A stretch of DNA of 6,635 nucleotides from Chloroflexia bacterium (GTDB taxonomy: Bacteria; Chloroflexota; Chloroflexia; Thermomicrobiales; UBA6265): assembly GCA_013698495.1 (NCBI GenBank), contig JACCUV010000240.1:1-6635 (forward strand), given 5' to 3'. This document shows positions 1-6,090 of the stretch, one piece after another. The position numbers and the translations under genes were made by a program. How positions within the stretch are numbered: the first letter of the stretch is position 1; every line of letters starts with the position of its first letter. The notes beneath the pieces were generated by a model. It saw nothing but the letters and a program-made list of their open reading frames with translations, had not been told where the DNA came from and made no database searches.

Positions 1-190
1 GCTCGAACACAAATCCTTGCTCGTTCATCGTCGGCAGGTCCACGGCGGGAAGCTGGGTGGTGATTTCCGTATCGCCGGGAGGTGGCGTCGCGTCCTGTGC
101 CACCGCGCCTTGTCGCGTCGATGTGGCGATCAACGCCGCAGCTGCCAGGGCAAGCCAACGTGGTGCCCGAAATTGCTCGACAAACGTCAT
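1..190 (-). CDS. Secreted protein, N-terminal part only (runs off the left edge)
   Basis: Minus-strand reading frame of 63 codons beginning ATG at 190 and still open at the window edge. Residues 1-31 look like a Sec signal peptide: a short N-region with R8 and R11, a hydrophobic core LALAAAALIA at about residues 13-22, and an AVA motif at 29-31 followed by QDATPPPG. A mature N-terminus of QDATP type is common in exported proteins of Thermomicrobia-like Chloroflexota (general knowledge). The start is supported by an AAAGGA Shine-Dalgarno eight bases upstream. The visible mature part is Thr/Pro-rich and gives no recognisable domain, so the function is unknown. It lies 54 bp downstream of uvrB on the same strand and could be the last gene of that transcript or have its own promoter; I see no convincing promoter in the gap. 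Confidence 0.72.
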   Translation of the reverse strand, partial: MTFVEQFRAPRWLALAAAALIATSTRQGAVAQDATPPPGDTEITTQLPAVDLPTMNEQGFVFE

Positions 191-220
191 TTCAAAGGTC
201 CTTTCAGGTTGAGGTTTGAA
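191..220 (-). repeat. Inverted repeat around the ribosome binding site of the secreted-protein gene
   Basis: TTCAAA at 191-196 and TTTGAA at 215-220 form a perfect 6-bp inverted repeat with an 18-nt spacer that contains the AAAGGA Shine-Dalgarno. In the minus-strand transcript this could be a weak A/U-rich hairpin placing the Shine-Dalgarno in the loop directly before the start codon. A second small dyad, AAAGG-A-CCTTT, overlaps the same Shine-Dalgarno. The stem is short and AU-rich, so a regulatory role is only a possibility. Confidence 0.25.
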
Positions 221-244
221 TTCTCCCGAAGCTGATTTTGGCAA

Positions 245-2260
245 TCAGGTTCCGACCTTGACCGGGTCGACTTCGACGATGCGCCGGAGTTCCACGACCT
301 GGTCACGCAGCAAGGCGGCCTTTTCGAACTCCAGGTTCTTCGCCGCCGTTTTCATCCGGGATTCGAGGTCCTTCACCATCCGCATCAGCTCGTCGCGCGG
401 GATGTGGGCAATCACGCCCGTGCCGGAATCTCCGGTCACATATTCGGCATGTTCTTCGGCAACGGCACGGACGCGGTCGGTGAGATCCCTGATCTCCTTG
501 ACGATACCGCGCGGTTGGATGCCGTGCGCCTCATTGTGCTCGATCTGCATTTGCCGGCGTCGATACGTTTCGTCGATCGCCGCTTTCATCGAGCGCGTCA
601 TGGTGTCCGCGTACATGACGACGAGTCCATCGACATGGCGCGCCGCCCGTCCAATGGTCTGGATCAGCGCCCCCTCGGACCGGAGAAAACCCTCCTTGTC
701 CGCATCGAGGATAGCAACTAATGATACTTCGGGCAGGTCAAGCCCTTCGCGCAACAGGTTGATGCCCACGACAACATCGTGGATTCCAAGGCGGAGGTCG
801 CGCAGAATTTCGATGCGCTCGAACGTGTCAATTTCACTGTGCAGGTAGTGGGTGCGCACGCCCATTTCCTTGAGATAATCGGCCAGATCCTCCGCCATCC
901 GCTTTGTCAGCGTCGTCACCAGCACCCGCTCGCCCCTCGCCACGCGAGTGTTGATCTCGCCCAACAGATCGTCGATCTGGCCCTTGGTGGCGCGCACCGA
1001 GACGGCGGGATCGATCAGCCCTGTTGGACGAATCACCTGCTCGACGACCCGCGAAGAATGCTCATACTCGTACGGACCAGGCGTGGCCGAAACAAACACC
1101 GCCTGATGGATCATACCGTCGAATTCCTGGAACGTCAGGGGCCGATTCTCGCGCGCCGATGGCAGACGGAATCCGTGTTCGACGAGGACATCCTTGCGCG
1201 ACCGATCGCCACCGTGCATTCCTCGTACCTGCGGCAAGGTCATGTGTGATTCATCGACAAACAGCATGAAGTCTCGGGGGAAGTAGTCGAGGAGTGTGGC
1301 CGGTTGCTCACCAAATTGGCGCCGGGAAATATGCATCGAGTAGTTCTCGATTCCCGAACAGAACCCCGTTTCCTGCATCATCTCAATGTCGTACATCGTG
1401 CGCTGGCGGAGTCGTGCCGCCTCAAGCACCTTCCCCTGGGTCTCGAACTCATTGAGCCGATCTTCAAGCTCCTGCTCGATGTCCTTGATCGCACTCGTCA
1501 GTTTCTCCGACGACGTCACGAAATGCCGCGCCGGGTAAATCGCGATGTCTGGCCGCTCGGTGAGAATCTCGCCGGTCAATGGGTCGACATCCGAAATGCG
1601 CTCAATCTCATCGCCGAAGAACTCGACGCGGACCGCGATGTCTTCGTAGGCCGGGTAGACCTCCAACGTATCGCCGCGAACCCGGAACGTGGCGCGCGTA
1701 AGCGTCATGTCGTTGCGGTCGTATTGAATGTCGATCAGATGGCGAATCACCCGATCGCGTCGCACCCGCATCCCTACCCGCAAGTCGACAGTGGTGTTCG
1801 CGTACTCTTCTGGAGTGCCGAGCCCGAAAATGCACGACACTGACGACACGATCAGCGTATCGCGCCGCGTCAGCAGCGCTCGCGTCGCGGCATGCCGAAG
1901 TTTGTCGATTTCCTCATTGATGTCCGAATCTTTCTCGATGAAGGTGTCGGTGCGGGCGACGTACGCCTCTGGCTGGTAGTAGTCGTAATAGGAGACGAAG
2001 TACTCCACCGCATTGCGCGGGAAGAACTCCTTGAACTCGCTGTAAAGTTGGGCGGCGAGTGTCTTGTTGTGGGCGAGAATCAAGGTAGGACGATTGGCCT
2101 GCTCAATGACATTCGCCATCGTGAAGGTTTTGCCCGAACCCGTGACGCCCAGCAACGTCTGGATCCGCTCATCCGCCGCGACGCCTGCGTTCAGTTCGGC
2201 TATCGCGGTCGGTTGATCCCCGGTGGGGCGCAGGTCGGATACGATCTGGAACTTGGGCAT
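245..2260 (-). CDS. uvrB: UvrABC excinuclease subunit B (DNA damage recognition helicase)
   Basis: Full-length UvrB of 671 residues, the usual family size. UvrB receives damaged DNA from UvrA, verifies the lesion by threading a strand behind its beta-hairpin, and recruits UvrC for dual incision in cytoplasmic nucleotide excision repair. Visible landmarks are Walker A GVTGSGKT (38-45), the aromatic beta-hairpin YYDYYQPEAYV (91-101), Walker B/DEAD-like DESH (336-339), SATPG (391-395), REGLDLPE (504-511), the arginine-finger motif QTIGRAAR (534-541) and a C-terminal UVR domain (about 623-660) that contacts UvrC. All key motifs are intact. The frame could extend nine codons to 2287, but ATG at 2260 has GGAG at 2266-2269 with a 5-nt spacer, and the predicted transcription start (about 2293) leaves almost no leader for the longer form. 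It lies 48 bp downstream of the Nudix-like gene and has its own putative promoter with a LexA-type box. Confidence 0.98.
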   Translation of the reverse strand: MPKFQIVSDLRPTGDQPTAIAELNAGVAADERIQTLLGVTGSGKTFTMANVIEQANRPTLILAHNKTLAAQLYSEFKEFFPRNAVEYFVSYYDYYQPEAYVARTDTFIEKDSDINEEIDKLRHAATRALLTRRDTLIVSSVSCIFGLGTPEEYANTTVDLRVGMRVRRDRVIRHLIDIQYDRNDMTLTRATFRVRGDTLEVYPAYEDIAVRVEFFGDEIERISDVDPLTGEILTERPDIAIYPARHFVTSSEKLTSAIKDIEQELEDRLNEFETQGKVLEAARLRQRTMYDIEMMQETGFCSGIENYSMHISRRQFGEQPATLLDYFPRDFMLFVDESHMTLPQVRGMHGGDRSRKDVLVEHGFRLPSARENRPLTFQEFDGMIHQAVFVSATPGPYEYEHSSRVVEQVIRPTGLIDPAVSVRATKGQIDDLLGEINTRVARGERVLVTTLTKRMAEDLADYLKEMGVRTHYLHSEIDTFERIEILRDLRLGIHDVVVGINLLREGLDLPEVSLVAILDADKEGFLRSEGALIQTIGRAARHVDGLVVMYADTMTRSMKAAIDETYRRRQMQIEHNEAHGIQPRGIVKEIRDLTDRVRAVAEEHAEYVTGDSGTGVIAHIPRDELMRMVKDLESRMKTAAKNLEFEKAALLRDQVVELRRIVEVDPVKVGT

Positions 2261-2299
2261 CACAACTCCGATGCGCGGAACACACATGTCTGGCCCACA

Positions 2300-2328
2300 A
2301 GTATAGGGCTAATCGTCGTGAAGTGGAA
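2300..2328 (-). promoter_or_regulatory. Putative uvrB promoter
   Basis: On the minus strand TATACT (2305-2300) matches the -10 consensus at five of six positions. A weak -35 position (TTCCAC, 2328-2323) lies 17 bp upstream. Transcription would start near 2293, giving a leader of about 33 nt before the uvrB ATG at 2260. The promoter straddles the stop codon of the upstream Nudix-like gene. The -10 is good and the -35 poor, so the call leans on position and on the overlapping LexA-type box. Confidence 0.5.
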
Positions 2329-3055
2329 CATCTGTTCGCAATCGGTCACGGCGCTGCTCGGACTCTTCTTCCGCTGGAACGTCGTCGTCCTCGCCCGGGG
2401 TGCTCTCATCACCGGACTCGTCCGACCGGGGACGCGTATAGCTGTCTTCTTCGTCCAGGTTGGTTGCGTCAGGCGCCGGTCTGGAGTAGTCCTCAACCTC
2501 GTTCGCCGTAACCTCGCCATCGGATTCCTCGATCGCGTGCGCCGCCGCGTCTTCCTCCACCAACGAGCGTGAGGGAGACGCCGTTTCGTCTGGAAGTTGC
2601 AGTCGATACAGTTGGGACTCGGCGTGGCCGATGCTCATCAACTCGTCGATGTGGCGAACCGCCCAACGTTGACCGGCGAACGGCAGTCGACCGACCGCCT
2701 GTTTGGTGTCCCACCAGGCGCACTCCCTGAGTTCGTGGCCGAGCGTCACCGGAGCCTGCGGACTCACATTGACCGCCAAAACGGGAGCGAGGACCACGAC
2801 GTCCCGTGTGTCATCAAAGAATTCGTTGATGTAGTCCGCCGAATAGACTTCGCTGATATTCAGCCCGGCCAGCTCCTGCACGGCACGCCGCGCCGCGCCG
2901 ATTGTCGATTCGTGGCCCTGAATCTGGGTGTGAAACGACTGCCAGGTGTTGCCGAGCGGAACGTTTGACTTGCGCTGCAAAAGGAGAAACTGGACGCGAG
3001 CGTTCAATCGCCGGAAAACGTAGACATCGACGATATCGGACACAATCTCTGGCAT
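2309..3055 (-). CDS. Nudix-fold protein with degenerate Nudix box and acidic C-terminal tail
   Basis: 248-residue protein. Residues 1-145 resemble a small Nudix hydrolase: a VDVYVFRR first strand, WQSFHTQI (39-46), then a Nudix-like helix at 49-65, and a later WWDTKQAVGRLPF segment (114-126). The order resembles NudB/MutT-like pyrophosphohydrolases. Against the box G-x5-E-x7-R-E-U-x-E-E-x-G-U, the first Gly is T43, E49, R57, E61 and G64 are kept, but the two other metal-ligand Glu positions are A58 and L62. Activity may therefore be lost or altered. From about residue 165 the protein becomes a disordered tail rich in Asp, Glu, Ser and Pro, about 30 acidic residues in the last 83. ATG at 3055 is the first possible start because an in-frame TGA lies two codons upstream; AGGAGA is present about 11 nt before it. 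Its 3' end carries the uvrB control region. The substrate, if any, is unknown. Confidence 0.85.
   Translation of the reverse strand: MPEIVSDIVDVYVFRRLNARVQFLLLQRKSNVPLGNTWQSFHTQIQGHESTIGAARRAVQELAGLNISEVYSADYINEFFDDTRDVVVLAPVLAVNVSPQAPVTLGHELRECAWWDTKQAVGRLPFAGQRWAVRHIDELMSIGHAESQLYRLQLPDETASPSRSLVEEDAAAHAIEESDGEVTANEVEDYSRPAPDATNLDEEDSYTRPRSDESGDESTPGEDDDVPAEEESEQRRDRLRTDVPLHDD
2325..2338. promoter_or_regulatory. Putative LexA (SOS) operator upstream of uvrB
   Basis: The 14-bp dyad reads CGAACAGATGTTCC on the minus strand, with a perfect GAAC-N4-GTTC core. It fits the Firmicutes/Actinobacteria-type LexA box CGAACRNRYGTTYG at 13 of 14 positions. It sits inside the last codons of the Nudix-like gene and overlaps the -35 position of the putative uvrB promoter, where bound LexA would block RNA polymerase. 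uvrB is a classical SOS gene, so the context agrees. That this organism's LexA uses this motif type is inference; no lexA gene is in the window. Confidence 0.6.
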
Positions 3056-3090
3056 ACCGAATCATTTCTCCTGATCGAGAAGACGAAATG

Positions 3091-3549
3091 TCATCGTTTC
3101 AGCGACTTCCACCATGCCCGCACGCCATCGATTGGAGATGTATTGGGCTCGGATCGAACGTCGACGACCTGTCCTCGCCACATGCGGGTGTCTGGCGGAG
3201 TCGACTTTCGCCGCATCTGCTGGAAAATCGGATGCACGATACAGATCACCGCCGCCAGGCAGAAAAGACTTGCGAAGAGCGGAGACAGGTCGGAGATGAG
3301 CAACGCGAGCACCGCCAGGGCGAGTGCAATCACGATTGGCGCTGTGAGCAACTTCTGGAACTGTGGTGGAATCGTCGTGCCCATTGTCGGCGCCGATCGA
3401 GGCGCTTTCGTCCGCGGGCGGATTGGCTTGGGAGGTGGAGGCAGCAGCCGGATATTCTCGTCCTTCGACAATATCTCGTCCAGTTCGCGATCGAGCCGAG
3501 ACTTTCCCGAATTGTCGTCTGCAGGTGTATCCACAGGAGGTGAATGCAT
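3091..3549 (-). CDS. Small two-helix membrane protein, function unknown
   Basis: 152 residues. The N-terminal soluble part contains an amphipathic LDRELDEIL segment (19-27) followed by a proline-rich basic linker (37-62). Two hydrophobic helices follow at about 68-87 and 91-109, joined by a very short turn, then a soluble tail with MWRGQVVDV (123-131) and a Trp/Lys-rich end. The layout recalls uncharacterised small membrane proteins I associate with Thermomicrobia-like Chloroflexota; I cannot name a family. Both termini probably face the cytoplasm, judged from the flanking basic residues (inference). The start ATG has AAAGGA at 3563-3558 with an 8-nt spacer. It is the first gene of the minus-strand block and lies 35 bp upstream of the Nudix-like gene. 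A longer minus-strand frame overlaps it but lacks a coding-like composition. Confidence 0.8.
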   Translation of the reverse strand: MHSPPVDTPADDNSGKSRLDRELDEILSKDENIRLLPPPPKPIRPRTKAPRSAPTMGTTIPPQFQKLLTAPIVIALALAVLALLISDLSPLFASLFCLAAVICIVHPIFQQMRRKSTPPDTRMWRGQVVDVRSEPNTSPIDGVRAWWKSLKR

Positions 3550-3568
3550 GGAAACGGTCCTTTTTCGT

Positions 3569-3584
3569 GAGGCGGAACCGCCTC
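3569..3584. repeat. Perfect 7-bp dyad in the divergent intergenic region
   Basis: GAGGCGG-AA-CCGCCTC is a perfect inverted repeat with a 2-bp centre, 20-35 bp upstream of the membrane-protein start codon on the minus strand and about 90 bp upstream of the divergent plus-strand gene. It could be a repressor operator. In the minus-strand transcript it could fold as a 6-bp stem with a GUUC tetraloop just upstream of the Shine-Dalgarno. It is not followed by a T-run in the minus direction, so it is not a minus-strand terminator. I found no clear -35/-10 pair in 3550-3672; TACCAT on the minus strand (3596-3591) and TACAGT on the plus strand (3595-3600) are weak -10 candidates. Confidence 0.4.
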
Positions 3585-3672
3585 CAGCCTATGGTACAGT
3601 ACGAGCCCAAGGCGTGGTCAGCTTCGGCTTTCGGCGCCAATTGTATGCATGAAGCGGGTCCAGGGAGCGTTC

Positions 3673-4161
3673 GTGGCGACGTCGTTGTTTCGATTCAATG
3701 TGGTGGACGGCACCGGAGCAGTGAGTTTTGTGGGTCCTGCCCATGGATTGAAGGCTGTGGCCGCTGCTTGCAGCAAGGGACCGGAATCAATCGCGGATCT
3801 GCTGGAACATGCGCACAGATATGATGCGGCGTGGATCGATAGCGTTGTGCTTGGGTTGCTGATGTTCGATGAGCACAACGTCGATGCGCTCTCACCCGAA
3901 TACGAACCGATCGTCGCGAACGTAGTCGATCTGGATCATCGCGCATTCCGAATTGTCGACGCCACCTCAAGATCGCGAAGCATGATCCCGGCCCATCTGG
4001 GATTGGTCGTCGTCAATCTCGGCGAACGTCGCATCATTCAAATCCAGAACAGCTACGCCGAACTCCAGCGCAAGGGCCGGGGCCGGATTCGCGAACGCGG
4101 CGTCCCGACGCGCTCCCTGTTTCACTATCAGCTTCCAGACAGCTGGAGCATCGTGCCGTAG
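3673..4161 (+). CDS. Conserved-looking hypothetical protein, function unknown
   Basis: 162 residues from GTG at 3673, chosen because GGGAG at 3663-3667 sits 5 nt before it; the in-frame ATG at 3649 (170 residues) has no Shine-Dalgarno and is the alternative. The protein is soluble, with no signal peptide or membrane helix. It opens with SLFRFNVVDGTGAVSFVGPAHGL-like beta strands, has a central helical part (about 36-67), and ends in a distinctive segment: strand GLVVVNLGERRIIQIQN (110-126), the basic stretch LQRKGRGRIRERG (131-143), and a closing HYQLPDSWSIVP (151-162). The motif-like end suggests a folded, conserved domain, and the GRGRIR stretch could contact nucleic acid, but this is only a guess. 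It is transcribed away from the minus-strand block on its left and converges on tyrA, ending one base from the tyrA stop. I do not recognise the family. Confidence 0.75.
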   Translation: MATSLFRFNVVDGTGAVSFVGPAHGLKAVAAACSKGPESIADLLEHAHRYDAAWIDSVVLGLLMFDEHNVDALSPEYEPIVANVVDLDHRAFRIVDATSRSRSMIPAHLGLVVVNLGERRIIQIQNSYAELQRKGRGRIRERGVPTRSLFHYQLPDSWSIVP

Positions 4162-4162
4162 C

Positions 4163-5182
4163 TCACCCCGAGCGTCGATCCTGCCCGTCAGTCCTCCGTC
4201 CTTCCTTGCCGCGCTTGCGCCCGAATCCGCCGAGAAACATCCGGCTCATCTGGTCGGACATCGTCTGCGACTCCAGCGACGAACCCTCGGTCTGCTGCTC
4301 ATCGGACCGGCCCTTCAGGACCTCGACCTTGGCCCGCTCATCCTGAGCCCTGTCCAGGAACGCCAGCAACTCGTTGCTGGCAACTTCCTGGTCGCCCTGA
4401 ATCAGCGACTTCGATCTCTGCAGCGATGCGATCATCTGGTCGATCCAGCGCACCACGGCCGGACCGTTGGTAAGCAGGATGTCTCGATGCATCGCGGGAC
4501 TGCCGAGCGCCAGGCGGGTTGTGTCCTTGAAACCCGACGAGGCCAGCGATTTCATATCGCGCCAACTCGGATCGGAGGAAACGGCGTCGACCAGCGTGGC
4601 GGCCACCAGGAACGGAAGGTGGCTAATGCCGGCAACGTATCCGTCATGCTCGACGGGATCGGCGAAAAAGGCCTCGGCGTTGGTGGCGGCAATAATCCCC
4701 AACACGTTTCGAATCGCCGACTCCGAGGCGGTCACCGATGGACAGACCACCCATGTCGCGCCGTTGAACAGGTCGGCGTCGGCCGCTTCGAGGCTCTCCG
4801 CCTTGCCTGCCATCGGGTGGCCGCCGACAAAACTGACCTGGCTGGGCAGCAACTTGGCCCATTCGAGCACGTCGGTCTTCGTCGAACCGGTGTCAGTGAC
4901 AATCGCACCCGTTTTGAGATGACCGCCGATGTTCTCGAAGACCTCTTTCATGACGCCCACCGGCGTCGCCACGATCACGACATCGGCGCTGCTGACGGCC
5001 TTGCTCAAGGACCACTCGGTGTCGTCGACCGCGCCCATTTGCTTGGCGCGACTTTGCTTGCCCATGTCATCATCAAAGCCGGTCAGGTGCAGAGCGTTGC
5101 CGTTCTGAGTCGACCATCGGTGCAAGGCAAGCCCAATCGATCCGCCGATGAGTCCGAGACCAACAATCGTGACGTGCTGCAT
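4163..5182 (-). CDS. tyrA: Prephenate (or arogenate) dehydrogenase, TyrA family
   Basis: 339 residues. TyrA performs the NAD(P)-dependent oxidative decarboxylation of prephenate to 4-hydroxyphenylpyruvate (or arogenate to tyrosine) in cytoplasmic tyrosine synthesis. Residues 2-17 carry the Rossmann motif VTIVGLGLIGGSIG; acidic residues D37-D39 end the second strand, favouring NAD. Family motifs are ATPVG (72-76), DTGSTK (97-102), GGHPMAG with the conserved His122 (120-126), EHD (178-180), SHLPF (187-191) and FKDTTR (218-223). The catalytic domains end near 290. No ACT regulatory domain follows; instead there is a Gln/Ser-rich, then strongly basic Gly/Arg/Lys tail (about 318-339), which is unusual. 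An in-frame TGA just upstream and the Shine-Dalgarno GGGAG, 9 nt before ATG, fix the start. It lies 24 bp behind the SH3b-protein gene, probably in the same transcript. Substrate preference (prephenate versus arogenate) cannot be read from the sequence. Confidence 0.95.
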   Translation of the reverse strand: MQHVTIVGLGLIGGSIGLALHRWSTQNGNALHLTGFDDDMGKQSRAKQMGAVDDTEWSLSKAVSSADVVIVATPVGVMKEVFENIGGHLKTGAIVTDTGSTKTDVLEWAKLLPSQVSFVGGHPMAGKAESLEAADADLFNGATWVVCPSVTASESAIRNVLGIIAATNAEAFFADPVEHDGYVAGISHLPFLVAATLVDAVSSDPSWRDMKSLASSGFKDTTRLALGSPAMHRDILLTNGPAVVRWIDQMIASLQRSKSLIQGDQEVASNELLAFLDRAQDERAKVEVLKGRSDEQQTEGSSLESQTMSDQMSRMFLGGFGRKRGKEGRRTDGQDRRSG

Positions 5183-5206
5183 GTTCGGTCACTCCCTCCC
5201 GTGGGT

Positions 5207-5797
5207 TTACGGTTCAACTTCAAGGACGTCGATCGCGCGAAGCCACCCTTCGGTGCCATCTTCCAACTCGAACAGCATCCACCCGTCGGCGCCGTCCACC
5301 GCGGGATCGTCGGAGGACTGCGTTTCGCCAGTGAATTGCAACGGTGTCCCCTCATCCAGCAACGTAATGACCGTACTTTGACCGCCAGCCGTCGAGGGCT
5401 CCGATCGAAAGTTCAGTTGCGCTTGCTCTGAAGAAAGAAAGTCAGCCGCGAAACCATCGGAATCCTCCTCATCCTCTTCAGTTGCTTCAGCTTCCTCCGG
5501 CTCCTCGGCCTCGACAGGCGGTTCGGGCTCGGGGTCGTCGGATGGTTCAGGTTCGGCCTCCAGCTCTTCACTTTCTGTATCTGTTGAAGCAACTGTTTGC
5601 TCGGTTGGCGTGGTGGGGATGATCGGCGCCGGCACATCGCGCGAAATGAAGTCACCGACCGTGTCGTCCAACGCGGCGTAGATCAATGAGAATCCCCCGA
5701 CGAGGACGGCGATGGTCAACGCCATGGAGATTCCGATCATGATGCCAGCCCGGCGCGATCGCTGCCGGAGCCGTTGATTCAAACCCGGATCGGTCAT
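5207..5797 (-). CDS. Membrane-anchored SH3b-domain protein with acidic linker
   Basis: 196 residues in three parts. A short basic N-terminus (R9-R16) precedes one hydrophobic helix at about 18-42, consistent with an uncleaved anchor with the C-terminus outside. Residues 55-117 form a Thr/Pro then Glu/Pro/Asp-rich low-complexity linker. Residues 126-195 match the bacterial SH3 (SH3b) pattern: LNFRSEPS, a run of beta strands (VITLLDEGTPLQFTGE), GWMLFELEDGTEGWLRA and a closing VLEV. SH3b domains usually bind peptidoglycan or other cell-wall ligands, so an envelope role is likely but the ligand is unknown. The start ATG has AAAGGA close upstream (3 nt), a tight spacing. tyrA follows 24 bp downstream; no functional link between the two is obvious. 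Upstream lies a 200-nt leader with tandem repeats and an extended -10 promoter. Confidence 0.85.
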   Translation of the reverse strand: MTDPGLNQRLRQRSRRAGIMIGISMALTIAVLVGGFSLIYAALDDTVGDFISRDVPAPIIPTTPTEQTVASTDTESEELEAEPEPSDDPEPEPPVEAEEPEEAEATEEDEEDSDGFAADFLSSEQAQLNFRSEPSTAGGQSTVITLLDEGTPLQFTGETQSSDDPAVDGADGWMLFELEDGTEGWLRAIDVLEVEP

Positions 5798-5917
5798 GAG
5801 TCCTTTCGTGGCCGTGTGTGCCGATTTGGAGTGTGGCGCCAGGTGGAACGACGGCGCCGAAGCGGTCTGGCGACGAATAAGATTTTCAGTGGAAGCAATG
5901 CCATCTCGGGAGCCAAC

Positions 5918-5962
5918 CGAATGGATGAACCGATGCCGCGAATGGATGAACCGATGCCGCGA
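5918..5962. repeat. Tandem repeat, two copies of 21 bp plus 3 bp
   Basis: Copies at 5918-5938 and 5939-5959 are identical, and the next three bases (CGA) continue the unit. Each unit contains GGATGAACCGATGCCG. The 21-bp period equals two turns of B-DNA, so a protein could bind both copies on one helix face. The repeat lies in the predicted leader of the SH3b/tyrA transcript, about 35-80 nt after the putative start point. As 21 bp is also seven codons, a short frame through it encodes RGIGSSI twice, but that frame has no ribosome binding site. Confidence 0.9.
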
Positions 5963-6002
5963 GACGATGGTTTCAAAAGAAAGTCACGCGCAAAGCCGAC
6001 TA

Positions 6003-6011
6003 TTTATAGCA
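6003..6011 (-). promoter_or_regulatory. Putative extended -10 promoter for the SH3b/tyrA transcript
   Basis: On the minus strand TGC-TATAAA (6011-6003) gives an extended -10 (TGn) followed by a hexamer matching TATAAT at five of six positions. No recognisable -35 lies 16-18 bp upstream, which an extended -10 can tolerate. Start would be near 5996, giving a leader of about 200 nt. Confidence 0.5.
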
Positions 6012-6040
6012 CGCAGGAGCGGGTGGAACGGTTTCACCCA

Positions 6041-6069
6041 TTGAATCCGGGGGCCAAAAGTGCTAAAGT
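6041..6069 (+). promoter_or_regulatory. Putative nusA promoter
   Basis: TTGAAT (6041-6046) and TAAAGT (6064-6069) each match the sigma-70 consensus at four of six positions, are separated by an ideal 17 bp, and the -10 has a TG dinucleotide at 6061-6062. Start would be near 6076, leaving a leader of about 130 nt before the nusA ATG. Confidence 0.55.
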
Positions 6070-6090
6070 TCACGTGCCTAATCGATCTCG

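Noticed and set aside
216..2572. Several long plus-strand open frames opposite uvrB (216-848, 779-1249, 1304-1843, 1892-2572).
   Set aside because: They are antisense shadows of a GC-rich, strongly conserved gene; their compositions are unlike real proteins and uvrB motifs are intact on the other strand.
2902..3652. Overlapping plus-strand frames (2902-3543, 3143-3652) and a longer minus-strand frame (3062-3640) over the two-helix membrane protein.
   Set aside because: All are rich in Arg, Ser, Cys or His with no domain pattern and no ribosome binding site. The 152-residue frame has a clean Shine-Dalgarno and two membrane helices.
4131..4149. Hairpin GC(T)TCCAG-ACAG-CTGGAGC near the convergent stops, as a bidirectional terminator.
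   Set aside because: It has a bulge, lies inside coding sequence, and has no T-run on either strand.
5918..5962. The tandem repeat considered as a minimal CRISPR array.
   Set aside because: The two units are directly adjacent with no spacer, and no cas gene is present.
5794..5976. Short minus-strand frame (60 codons) through the 21-bp repeat whose TGA overlaps the ATG of the SH3b gene (ATGA), suggesting a translationally coupled leader peptide.
   Set aside because: Its first start is TTG with no Shine-Dalgarno, the internal ATG also lacks one, and the composition is Arg-rich and not protein-like. The ATGA overlap is probably chance.
5800..6000. T-box riboswitch for tyrosine in the leader upstream of the tyrA transcript.
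   Set aside because: No T-box consensus (GGTGGNACCGCG-like) or terminator/antiterminator pair is visible on the minus strand.
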